In this document: positions 1-6,101 of the stretch, piece by piece
Position numbering within the stretch: position 1 is the stretch's first letter
How the letters are laid out: every line of letters starts with the position of its first letter
Source: Cytophagaceae bacterium
Lineage (GTDB): Bacteria > Bacteroidota > Bacteroidia > Cytophagales > Spirosomataceae
Reading direction: 5' to 3'
NCBI GenBank assembly: GCA_947461155.1
Contig: CANHKE010000075.1
Span: 1-6,637, forward strand
DNA length: 6,637 nucleotides
Made by a program: the position numbers and the translations under genes
The notes under the pieces: model-generated
What the model saw: the letters and a program-made list of their open reading frames with translations, nothing else
What the model was told of the DNA's origin: nothing
The model's database searches: none

Positions 1-249
1 AATTGCGTGTCTCCGGGCCCTGTAAAAACGCAATTAGCAGCGGCGGTACATTCGCCTGAAATCATTACGGCCTATTATAATGGTATTCCCTTAAATCGCT
101 CGGCAACGGTAGATGACATTGCAGAAACCGTCTATTTTTTATGTTCAGAAAAAGCCGGTTATGTGACGGGGCAAATGATTGCGGTCGATGGGGGATTTGA
201 TGCAGCGGGAGTAGGTTTGCCCGCCTTACGAGCTAAACGCGGACTATGA
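1..249 (+). CDS. SDR-family NAD(P)-dependent oxidoreductase, C-terminal part (5' cut by window)
   Basis: This is the last 82 codons of a short-chain dehydrogenase/reductase; the reading frame is open from base 1, so the GTG at position 7 is an internal Val and not a start. Visible family marks are the N-x-V-x-P-G-x-V-x-T motif at the very start (NCVSPGPVKT), which in SDRs follows the catalytic Tyr-x-x-x-Lys and contacts the cofactor, then a helix of the DDIAETVYFLCSEKAGYVTG type and the terminal strand AVDGGF. The Rossmann glycine motif and the catalytic Tyr/Lys lie outside the window. The tail after VDGG is about 16 residues longer than in minimal FabG-like enzymes. The stop overlaps the next start as ATGA, implying co-transcription and translational coupling. 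The substrate cannot be deduced; a FabG-like ketoreductase or a sugar/alcohol dehydrogenase are both possible. Confidence 0.9.
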   Translation, partial: NCVSPGPVKTQLAAAVHSPEIITAYYNGIPLNRSATVDDIAETVYFLCSEKAGYVTGQMIAVDGGFDAAGVGLPALRAKRGL

Positions 250-1310
250 AACTAATCTTTTGCTTACTCCTTTCCTTTTCCGTTTTTTCGCAAGAAAAAT
301 TTCGCGTATCCGGTACGGTCAAAGACGCTAAAACCTTGGAAACTATTCCAGGCGCGAGTGTCTATTTGGAGGGAACCACCATCGGGACGCAGGCAGATTC
401 CCTGGGTCGATTTACGTTAAAAAACATTGCGCAGGGCCGTTACCAACTCGTAAGTTCATTCGTGGGTTACAAACATGCACTCCAATTCATTGACATCAAT
501 AAACAGCCAAAGCAGTTGGTAATTTTACTCGAAGAAGACAATCAAACCCTAGCAGAAGTGCGCGTCATTGCGGGGCTTGATAAGGGCTGGGAAAAAGGAC
601 TTCGGAAATTTGAACATGCGTTTTTAGGGGATTCCTATAGTAAGAAAGAAGTGCGCATTTTGAATAAGGAAGTCTTGAATTTTGAAACGGATGATGATCG
701 ATTTTTGGCGACTGCGCTAGCGCCCTTGGTCATTGAAAATCTAAGTTTGGGGTACCGAATTACGTATACCTTAGACCGCTTGGAACAAACAAATGACTTG
801 ACATCATTTCGTGGTTTAGGGCGCTATGAATTCTTAACGGCAAGCGATGCTAAACAACAAAAACGCTGGGATGCGAATCGAAAAGAGGCCTATCTAGGCT
901 CATTGGCTCACTTCTTAAAAGCCTTGGTGGAAAATCGATTGGAAGCCGAAGGATATAACGCGTATTTACTGAAACCCGGGGCAATGCAAATGGGGCGAAA
1001 AGGATATTTCTATGACATTTCCACTAACCGACATTTCCCGTTTCAAGCGACCGAATTAATTAAACCTTTTAATCAAACGGGGCTGTTGCTGTTTGATACC
1101 CAAAATGCCATGGAATTGGTCTATAATCAGCGCCGTGTCACGCGCCCGATGTATACAGATGCGCCATACCCCTATACGATTTTGATTCCCAAGGGGCGTG
1201 TATTACTAAGTCCGAATGGAAATTTGATGGACCCATTCTCGCTTGAAATGCGCGGGGATATGGGGCGAATTGGGATGGCTGAATTGTTGCCGCTGGATTA
1301 TAATCCATAA
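246..1310 (+). CDS. Secreted protein with carboxypeptidase-like regulatory domain
   Basis: A 354-residue protein of a type common and largely uncharacterised in Bacteroidota. Residues 1-15 form a hydrophobic signal peptide (MKLIFCLLLSFSVFSQ, likely cut before Gln16), so it acts in the periplasm or outer membrane. Residues about 20-98 are a carboxypeptidase D regulatory-like beta-sandwich: V-S-G-T-V-K-D, then I-P-G-A-S-V-Y-L-E-G-T, D-S-L-G-R-F-T-L, and S-F-V-G-Y. This domain usually sits ahead of a TonB-dependent receptor plug and barrel, but here the protein ends far too soon for a barrel. The remainder (about 105-354) is a mixed domain with F-L-G-D-S-Y, L-N-K-E-V-L-N-F, I-E-N-L-S-L-G-Y and a W-x-x-N-R-x-E-A-Y-x-G-S segment; I recognise this as a recurrent unnamed Bacteroidota arrangement but know no function for it. 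The start overlaps the SDR stop (ATGA). The stop lies in an A-run that borders the shared terminator. Confidence 0.88.
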   Translation: MKLIFCLLLSFSVFSQEKFRVSGTVKDAKTLETIPGASVYLEGTTIGTQADSLGRFTLKNIAQGRYQLVSSFVGYKHALQFIDINKQPKQLVILLEEDNQTLAEVRVIAGLDKGWEKGLRKFEHAFLGDSYSKKEVRILNKEVLNFETDDDRFLATALAPLVIENLSLGYRITYTLDRLEQTNDLTSFRGLGRYEFLTASDAKQQKRWDANRKEAYLGSLAHFLKALVENRLEAEGYNAYLLKPGAMQMGRKGYFYDISTNRHFPFQATELIKPFNQTGLLLFDTQNAMELVYNQRRVTRPMYTDAPYPYTILIPKGRVLLSPNGNLMDPFSLEMRGDMGRIGMAELLPLDYNP

Positions 1311-1312
1311 AA

Positions 1313-1336
1313 AAAGGCGCCCTTTCAGGCACCTTT
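1313..1336 (-). terminator. Intrinsic terminator between convergent genes, best on minus strand
   Basis: The arms AAAGGCGCC (1313-1321) and GGCACCTTT (1328-1336) flank a 6-nt loop. Read on the minus strand, the single non-Watson-Crick position is a U-G wobble and the stem runs directly into seven U (A-run 1309-1315), a textbook intrinsic terminator for the oxidoreductase gene ending at 1340. Read on the plus strand, the same position is a C-A mismatch and the following tract is a poorer U-run, so termination of the plus-strand gene ending at 1310 would be weaker. Confidence 0.8.
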
Positions 1337-1339
1337 CAC

Positions 1340-2743
1340 TTATTTTAATTTCATATTCACGGGATCCCATTGAATGATTTTCTTGCTGAAATAACTTTCG
1401 TTGCAAGAAAGTGCCGGTGCCGCTGCTCGGAAACCGAACGTCGCATCTTCCACCACTTGTTTCCCCGTACGAATCGCATCAAAGAAGTTCGTGAAGTGAT
1501 CCACATGCTCGTCATATCCCGCAGGTGCTCTGAAAATCACATCCTCCTTGATTGGGCGTTTGCGCTGAGCCTCTGTCCATTTGGCATTGTATTCCTTTGT
1601 CATCTCTTCTTGCATGCTTTTCGGTAACGTGAATACTGAATCGTATCCGCCAAAACCGGGTGCCTCTGGCATGATGCTATGTTTCACCGAAATCGTATTG
1701 CCCTTTACGTCCATAACGCCTTCCGAACCGATCAAACGAATCACTTCTTGACCACCTGTTCCGCTGATAAAGTTTACTTGCAAGGTTAATTGGAAGGCAG
1801 GATGTTGGTCCGTATTTCCGTATTGCATCACGCCCGACATCACATCGGGTAAGTTCCGGCCGTCATTCCAATGGCTGAATTGGCCCGTTGAGAAGATGGT
1901 TTCAGGTCCATTTGAGTTGGTCATAAAGTGTGTACCGCTCAACAAGTGAATAAATAAATCACCTGCTACACCAGTGCCCACTTCTTTAAATGCGCGCCAC
2001 CAGAAGAATTTCTTCGCATCAAACTCCATTTTGGCAGTTGCCTCGATGAAGCGATTCCAATCACACGTTGAAGCATCTGCATCTTTGGGAATGGTGTATT
2101 CCCATGCCCCGATCGAGCTTTGACGATCGTAAACGGCGTTAACCATGTTTAGTTTCCCGATTTCGCCGTTGGCCAACATCTCTTTCGCCTTTGCCAAGCC
2201 AATGCTACTTACCCGTTGGGAGCCTACTTGCAACACCTTGTTGTATTTCTTTTGGGCGTCGATCACCCGTTTTCCTTCGTCGATTTTATAGACCATGGGT
2301 TTTTCCACGTAAACGTGTTTGCCTTTTGCGAGCGCGTCGATGGTGATGCGTGCATGCCAAACATCATGCGTCGCGATAATCACCGCGTCGATATCCGGGC
2401 GGTCTAATAACTCTTTGTAGTTACGTGTGGTGTATAAATCCTTGCCATAAAGTTCTTTGGCATTTTCGATACGACCCGTATATAAATCACAAATTCCGGC
2501 TAATTCGACTCCTGGAACTTTTAAAGCGGAAGCTAAATCGAAGTGCCCTTGCACGCCAAAACCAATCACGCCTAAGCGAATTTTATCACCGACTGAAATG
2601 GGTTTTTCGTAACGTAATATACGTTCTTCTGCTTTTTGCTGTGCTGCGAAAGATTGCAATGGCGCCGCAGCGGCTACCATACTTGTTGCACCAATTTGCT
2701 GCAGGAATCGTCTGCGCGATGCGGAATTGTTATTTTTCATCAT
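1340..2743 (-). CDS. Tat-exported Gfo/Idh/MocA family oxidoreductase
   Basis: A 467-residue NAD(P)-dependent oxidoreductase of the glucose-fructose oxidoreductase / inositol dehydrogenase / MocA family. The N-terminus carries a twin-arginine signal (S-R-R-R-F-L at 9-14, then a weakly hydrophobic Ala-rich stretch to about 34), predicting export of the folded, cofactor-loaded enzyme. The Rossmann domain follows (about 54-175): I-R-L-G-V-I-G-F-G-V-Q-G with the GxGxxG loop at 61-66, and the family hallmark E-K-P at 147-149 whose Lys is usually catalytic. The C-terminal alpha/beta domain includes G-D-L-F-I-H (261-266), matching the usual Asp-x3-His active-site pair. Length is typical for the Tat-bearing members. 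Two ATGs are adjacent (2743 and 2740); the second may be the real start because the base context before it matches that of the upstream gene. It follows the PD40 gene by 22 nt, so one operon is likely. Substrate unknown; sugar or polyol derivatives are the family norm. Confidence 0.92.
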   Translation of the reverse strand: MMKNNNSASRRRFLQQIGATSMVAAAAPLQSFAAQQKAEERILRYEKPISVGDKIRLGVIGFGVQGHFDLASALKVPGVELAGICDLYTGRIENAKELYGKDLYTTRNYKELLDRPDIDAVIIATHDVWHARITIDALAKGKHVYVEKPMVYKIDEGKRVIDAQKKYNKVLQVGSQRVSSIGLAKAKEMLANGEIGKLNMVNAVYDRQSSIGAWEYTIPKDADASTCDWNRFIEATAKMEFDAKKFFWWRAFKEVGTGVAGDLFIHLLSGTHFMTNSNGPETIFSTGQFSHWNDGRNLPDVMSGVMQYGNTDQHPAFQLTLQVNFISGTGGQEVIRLIGSEGVMDVKGNTISVKHSIMPEAPGFGGYDSVFTLPKSMQEEMTKEYNAKWTEAQRKRPIKEDVIFRAPAGYDEHVDHFTNFFDAIRTGKQVVEDATFGFRAAAPALSCNESYFSKKIIQWDPVNMKLK

Positions 2744-2765
2744 AGGTTATTTTTCAAGCGCTAAT

Positions 2766-3680
2766 TTACAAATCTTCTAATGCGTAACGCACATAGGCGA
2801 ATTTTTTTCCATCTGGGCTCCAAGATGGAACGTTTATGGTTCCCTGCCCACCATAAAATTCCTCCGTCAAATCTTTTATTTCCTTTGTTTTCAAATCCAA
2901 TAAGCGCAATTTGATTTGCCGGCCAAACGGATGCGACTGCACTTGATCTTCCAGGTAGGTTATGATCGTGGCGACTTTATTATTCGGAGCAATGTGTGCA
3001 AACCAGTTGGAGTACGTATCAAAAGTCATTTGCTCCGGATCCGAACCATCTGGCTTCATTCGCCAAATCTGCATCATGCCTGTGCGGTACGAATTAATGT
3101 AAATGAATTTCCCGTCGGGCGAATATTCCGGTCCATCATCCAAGCCATCCGTGCTGGTCAATCGGATTTCTTCACCTCCGTTTGTGGACATTGCATATAC
3201 ATCAAAGTTGCCATTTCTAGATGCGCAATAGACCATCGTCTTCGCATCAGGGGAAACGCCATGCCAATATGATGGGGTTAAAGGGGTTAGTTGGACCGGC
3301 TCACCACCCGCTTCGCTCACCTTATAAATAAACGAAGAACCTCCTTTAATTTCGGGTTTGCCACTCGAAATAAATAAGGTTTTTCCATCAAATGTATACC
3401 CATGATCGTTGTTGGCCTTCTGCACCGTCCCCGTATTGAGCTCACCTAATTTCGCTCCCTTGGGGCTGATTTTTTCCAATTTTCCGTAGGCATTGATCAA
3501 CAGAAATTTTCCATCACGTGACCAGTTGGGCGCCTCGAAATGACGTTTTTCTTCCAAAATCTTTTCGGATTTCCCAGACTTAAGGTCGTAGATATACAAC
3601 GAGCTGATGACTTTTTTCCCCGCGGGCACTTGCGCCGAAAGCGAGGTAGCGACGAGCGCCAATAGGATGATTTTTTTCAT
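2766..3680 (-). CDS. Periplasmic TolB-like (PD40) beta-propeller protein
   Basis: A 304-residue protein with a signal peptide (MKKIILLALVATSLSAQ, likely cleaved near residue 16-17). The rest is a WD40-like/PD40 propeller: Ser-Pro-Asp-Gly-Lys type turns recur at about residues 53-58 (W-S-R-D-G-K), 95-100 (Y-T-F-D-G-K), 142-147 (V-S-P-D-A-K), 186-191 (Y-S-P-D-G-K), 230-235 (A-P-N-N-K, degenerate) and 287-292 (W-S-P-D-G-K), giving about six blades, the same number as the TolB propeller. There is no TolB N-terminal domain and no sign of a Tol-Pal neighbourhood, so TolB function is not implied; such proteins are often labelled TolB or biopolymer transporter by similarity only. It is the first gene of a probable operon with the Tat-exported oxidoreductase 22 nt downstream, and both products should be periplasmic. 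It could bind a ligand or a partner protein, or be a lyase-like propeller; no catalytic residues could be assigned. Confidence 0.87.
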   Translation of the reverse strand: MKKIILLALVATSLSAQVPAGKKVISSLYIYDLKSGKSEKILEEKRHFEAPNWSRDGKFLLINAYGKLEKISPKGAKLGELNTGTVQKANNDHGYTFDGKTLFISSGKPEIKGGSSFIYKVSEAGGEPVQLTPLTPSYWHGVSPDAKTMVYCASRNGNFDVYAMSTNGGEEIRLTSTDGLDDGPEYSPDGKFIYINSYRTGMMQIWRMKPDGSDPEQMTFDTYSNWFAHIAPNNKVATIITYLEDQVQSHPFGRQIKLRLLDLKTKEIKDLTEEFYGGQGTINVPSWSPDGKKFAYVRYALEDL

Positions 3681-3697
3681 GATAGGTTTAGAGATTG

Positions 3698-3711
3698 GTG
3701 TAAGTTTACAC
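3698..3711. promoter_or_regulatory. 14-bp dyad, candidate operator of the PD40-oxidoreductase operon
   Basis: GTGTAA (3698-3703) and TTACAC (3706-3711) are perfect 6-bp inverted arms around a 2-bp centre, ending 17 bp before the start codon at 3680. The size and placement fit a repressor site over a promoter or start region. No convincing TAnnTTTG promoter element was found for this operon, so the position relative to the transcription start is unknown, and a 6-bp dyad can occur by chance. Confidence 0.35.
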
Positions 3712-3712
3712 A

Positions 3713-3728
3713 GAATCTGAGGAGATTC
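3713..3728. repeat. Short inverted repeat (6-bp arms, 4-nt loop)
   Basis: GAATCT (3713-3718) and AGATTC (3723-3728) flank GAGG. It lies immediately upstream of the 14-bp dyad in the leader or promoter of the PD40 gene. It could be a small hairpin in the 5' leader or a second protein-binding dyad; support is limited to the symmetry. Confidence 0.25.
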
Positions 3729-3739
3729 CTATCCTGATT

Positions 3740-3781
3740 TCCCCCCTTAGGTTTGGGAAATCCCCCCTTACCTTTGGCAAA
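3740..3781. repeat. Two tandem imperfect 21-bp repeats
   Basis: Units 3740-3760 and 3761-3781 abut exactly and are identical at 18 of 21 positions; both begin T-CCCCCC-TTA and end in AAA. All three differences are G in the first unit and C in the second, and the changes convert the TTAGG-TTTGGG context to TTACC-TTTGGC. The second unit supplies the left arm of the inverted repeat at 3769-3803. The C-rich composition stands out from the A/T-rich intergenic sequence around it. It is noncoding and probably belongs to a dispersed intergenic repeat family, although only one locus is visible here. Confidence 0.75.
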
Positions 3782-3803
3782 CCTTGGAGGATTGCCAAAG
3801 GTA
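3769..3803. repeat. Perfect 12-bp inverted repeat (hairpin) between genes
   Basis: TACCTTTGGCAA (3769-3780) is exactly complementary to TTGCCAAAGGTA (3792-3803) across an 11-nt loop that contains a CCTTGG core related to the arms. On the minus strand it lies about 50 nt after the stop of the membrane-protein gene at 3853, so it could protect or end that transcript, but no U-run follows it (G-rich sequence does), which argues against a classical intrinsic terminator. A REP-like palindromic repeat is the alternative. The rest of the gap to 3852 shows nothing recognisable. Confidence 0.7.
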
Positions 3804-3852
3804 GCGCTGGGCGAGCTAAATTATCACTCAAAAACTGATATTCGAAACCAGC

Positions 3853-5097
3853 TTATTGAAAAGAAAAAACGAAGGGAAACACAAAACTCACAATCGCCGC
3901 CCAAAGGGCATAATAAGGCAAAAATCCAGTCATACTAGCTTCCACATCGCTAAGGTTTTTACGCCCTTTAAACATTCCGAGCAGTTGGCGTACAACTAAA
4001 ATCAAATTCAACAATACCAACAAATTACTTCCTAGGACGGCAAACCGATTTGGCGTAATGCCTAATTCGAAGAGCCGGAAGGCGATGGCCGACAACGCAA
4101 TTCCGTTATCAATAATGGCCAAAAATGCCAAACCAACCAACGCAAGGAGTTGAAATTGCGAAGCGGACGCTTTCGTTGATTCACTAACGGAGAAAACCAA
4201 CAAAGCCATAACACCAATCAAAATCCCATTGAAAACCAATAAAAACTGACGATCATTATACGGATCTTTGCCTGTATAAATCAAAGCCCCCAAGAAAACC
4301 AGCAGCATGACCGTAACCAAAGGGGTAAAAATGCGCGCGATAACAGGAGAAATTCTACTCACTAGCGTCGGGTTTTGTTGGACTAAAACAGTGGCCAATA
4401 ATGGAACCGAAGGTAAGGCAGATACAACCAAATAACGGAAATAAAAATCCTCGATTGGAATGCCAATCAACCCAAATAAATTAATCGTCAAAGCCGTGAA
4501 CAAGCCGCCGGCCAACAAGATTACAGCGCTCATCACTAATAAATCACCATGAAATCGAAGGAATTCAATCCGCATCGAAGTGACCGAAAATGTTGCCCCA
4601 CAATAAACATGGCCCACCAACATCCATATCAAAATAGGCAGATGGATGCAGCTCAGCATCAACGTGTCACTAGCCGCGTTATTGGGTAAAAAATTAATGA
4701 ACAATACGGAGCAGATCAAAATAACGAACGGAACCGCGATGTCTTTCCATGATAAACCCTGCTTGTAGGCAAAAAAACCAGCTAATCCCGGCATAACGAT
4801 AAAGGAAATATTACGCGGAAAATAGAAATCATGCGAAATCGACAACCAATCAGGCAGTTGCATAAAAAAGGCAACATATAGCGCCACAACGCCTACAAAT
4901 ATCCAATCCTTCGAGCCACCCCAGGTGATTTCATCGCGCGAATTTCGGAGGCGCTCATACCAGATTTGGGCACTAATTTCCGAATTGATTTCAGGATATA
5001 CAGCGTGAAAAGCCTCTGTGAAATCTGCAGGATTTGACCGGTATAATTGTTCCAATTTACCCGGATTCGCTATGTTTTCGGTTATGTCATTTTTCAT
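3853..5097 (-). CDS. Polytopic membrane protein of unknown function (possibly DUF4153-like)
   Basis: A 414-residue integral membrane protein with no assigned function. Residues 1-60 are a soluble cytoplasmic-type segment rich in charged and aromatic residues (L-E-Q-L-Y-R-S-N-P-A-D-F, then S-A-Q-I-W-Y-E-R-L). About eleven hydrophobic segments follow, near residues 65-85, 96-111, 118-137, 146-166, 186-210, 221-240, 255-275, 284-303, 314-340, 352-376 and 391-412. A motif G-I-T-P-N-R-F-A-V-L-G-x-N (346-358) resembles what I recall from DUF4153-type proteins of Bacteroidota, but this is from memory and tentative. Cys150, His152, His163 and Cys166 cluster around one membrane segment. The start is 11 nt after the oxyR stop, so it is almost certainly co-transcribed with the peroxide regulator. 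No transporter signature, ATPase motif or enzyme motif was found. Confidence 0.85.
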   Translation of the reverse strand: MKNDITENIANPGKLEQLYRSNPADFTEAFHAVYPEINSEISAQIWYERLRNSRDEITWGGSKDWIFVGVVALYVAFFMQLPDWLSISHDFYFPRNISFIVMPGLAGFFAYKQGLSWKDIAVPFVILICSVLFINFLPNNAASDTLMLSCIHLPILIWMLVGHVYCGATFSVTSMRIEFLRFHGDLLVMSAVILLAGGLFTALTINLFGLIGIPIEDFYFRYLVVSALPSVPLLATVLVQQNPTLVSRISPVIARIFTPLVTVMLLVFLGALIYTGKDPYNDRQFLLVFNGILIGVMALLVFSVSESTKASASQFQLLALVGLAFLAIIDNGIALSAIAFRLFELGITPNRFAVLGSNLLVLLNLILVVRQLLGMFKGRKNLSDVEASMTGFLPYYALWAAIVSFVFPFVFSFQ

Positions 5098-5108
5098 GGC
5101 CCCAAAGT

Positions 5109-6020
5109 TTATAAAATTGAAGACGGATTTAAATGGTTATTCACTTCAGCGGTTATTTCATCGGCTAAGCGGTTAATGATATTCCATTTCGCATAAGGCC
5201 GGTAATAACAAATACTCACTTCGCGCGAAAGCGTTCCATCAGCTAAGTTGAGGACATGTTGCCTGCGCCGCTCGCCCAACTGCTTCACATACAAAGAAGG
5301 CAACACGGTCATTCCTTGAAACGTATCGACCAAATTCAGCAGCGTTTCAAATGTATTAGATTCCACAGATAAATTGGCCGGAAATGCCTTTTGTTTTTTC
5401 AACTCACATAATTGGATGACCTGATCACGCAAACAATGACCCTCTTGCAATAGAAAAATCCGCTGCTTCGCTAAATCGGATTTGCGCAATGTCTTCTCGT
5501 TCGCTGGCAAGTGTCCATACAAATGCAGATCCTCCACATAAAGCACTTTCGTCTCTAACTCCAAAGAGGCAATCGGCGTACTTAATATACCGAGGTCCAG
5601 CTTCCCATCACGTAAGTCTTTGACCATTTGGCCCGTAGTTACTTCATATACCTCCAAATTTAATAAGGGGTATTTTTCAACCAAATGTCTTAAGATAATC
5701 GGCAGGATGGAACTAGCGATCGTCGGGATGATGCCCAACTTCACACGCCCCTCCATCTTCTGATTAATCGCTTTCGAAGAAGAAAGCAAGGCATTGGCAT
5801 GTCCGACTACCTGCTGAGCCTGGACCAATATCGCTCGCCCATTTTCCGTGGTTGCAATTGGATTGGCCTTACGGTCAAAAATCACGATATCCAGCTTTTC
5901 CTCCAACTTTTTTACCATCGCACTCAAGGTCGCTTGCGTAACATGACAATAATCAGCTGCTTTGGAGAAGCTTTTAAACTGGTCAACTGCCAGTATGTAT
6001 TCTAATTGCTGTATATTCAC
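5109..6020 (-). CDS. oxyR: OxyR-type LysR-family hydrogen peroxide sensor and regulator
   Basis: A 303-residue LysR-type regulator. The N-terminal winged helix-turn-helix (about 1-60) reads Q-L-E-Y-I-L-A-V, F-S-K-A-A-D-Y-C-H-V-T-Q-A-T-L-S and L-E-E-K-L-D-I-V-I-F-D-R. The effector domain has the OxyR-specific G-I-I-P-T-I (96-101) and, decisively, G-H-C-L-R-D-Q-V-I-Q-L-C, placing Cys196 and Cys205 nine residues apart exactly as the redox pair Cys199/Cys208 of E. coli OxyR; peroxide oxidises them to a disulfide that changes DNA binding. Length equals that of the family. The start is a GTG: the upstream frame meets a stop at 6036-6038 without any ATG, and the protein begins with the usual M-N-I-Q-Q-L-E-Y. 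It is transcribed divergently from katG, with an OxyR operator between them, and is followed 11 nt later by a membrane-protein gene. Confidence 0.95.
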   Translation of the reverse strand: MNIQQLEYILAVDQFKSFSKAADYCHVTQATLSAMVKKLEEKLDIVIFDRKANPIATTENGRAILVQAQQVVGHANALLSSSKAINQKMEGRVKLGIIPTIASSILPIILRHLVEKYPLLNLEVYEVTTGQMVKDLRDGKLDLGILSTPIASLELETKVLYVEDLHLYGHLPANEKTLRKSDLAKQRIFLLQEGHCLRDQVIQLCELKKQKAFPANLSVESNTFETLLNLVDTFQGMTVLPSLYVKQLGERRRQHVLNLADGTLSREVSICYYRPYAKWNIINRLADEITAEVNNHLNPSSIL

Positions 6021-6024
6021 TGGT

Positions 6025-6061
6025 ATAGATTTTATCTATGTCAAATATAGAAAATTTCAGT
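6025..6061. promoter_or_regulatory. OxyR operator in the oxyR-katG intergenic region
   Basis: Positions 6025-6039 match the classical OxyR half-operator ATAG-n-t-nnn-a-n-CTAT at every defined base and have perfect 6-bp arms (ATAGAT/ATCTAT). After exactly 7 bp, as in the tetramer-binding consensus, a second ATAG stands at 6047-6050; its partner at 6058-6061 is degenerate (CAGT), while another CTAT lies at 6067-6070. So three of the four expected quarter-sites are exact. The site is between the divergent genes and directly upstream of the katG promoter region, fitting activation of katG by oxidised OxyR and autoregulation of oxyR. Confidence 0.85.
6042..6049 (-). promoter_or_regulatory. Candidate Bacteroidota -7 promoter element for oxyR
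   Basis: On the minus strand these bases read TATATTTG, an exact match to the TAnnTTTG -7 element of Bacteroidota. It is 21 bp upstream of the GTG start, giving a short leader. No clear TTG -33 element is present. The element and the start region lie within the OxyR operator, which fits negative autoregulation. Confidence 0.5.
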
Positions 6062-6084
6062 TTTCTCTATAAAATATTAGCCAC

Positions 6085-6092
6085 TAAATTGG
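6085..6092 (+). promoter_or_regulatory. Candidate -7 promoter element for katG
   Basis: TAAATTGG matches TAnnTTTG at all but one defined position and is about 21 bp before the katG ATG. The place where the -33 contact would fall (around 6061-6066) abuts the OxyR operator ending at 6061, the geometry expected for an activator touching RNA polymerase. A TATAAA-like stretch at 6068-6073 is an alternative. Confidence 0.35.
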
Positions 6093-6101
6093 CACCACTA
6101 A

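Noticed and set aside
1138..1406. Two minus-strand open frames spanning the end of the plus-strand secreted protein and the terminator
   Set aside because: They run through the terminator hairpin and overlap two real genes; no protein features.
1340..2743. Assignment of the oxidoreductase as a GH109 glycosidase
   Set aside because: Some Tat-bearing relatives are NAD-dependent glycosidases, but the E-K-P motif and Asp-x3-His pair here are those of ordinary dehydrogenases of the family, so no glycosidase label is given.
2425..2745. Plus-strand 106-codon open frame
   Set aside because: It lies wholly inside the well-supported oxidoreductase gene on the other strand and has no domain-like sequence.
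2916..3272. Plus-strand 118-codon open frame
   Set aside because: It is antisense to the PD40 propeller gene, whose repeats and signal peptide are clear.
2766..3680. Naming the propeller protein TolB
   Set aside because: It has the propeller only, lacks the TolB N-terminal domain and has no Tol-Pal genes nearby.
3769..3803. Intrinsic terminator for the membrane-protein gene
   Set aside because: The stem is strong but followed on the minus strand by a G-rich tract, not a U-run; kept as an inverted repeat instead.
3753..3938. Plus-strand 61-codon frame starting in the intergenic repeats
   Set aside because: It begins in the repeat element, ends inside the membrane-protein gene, and its low-complexity product looks like nothing known.
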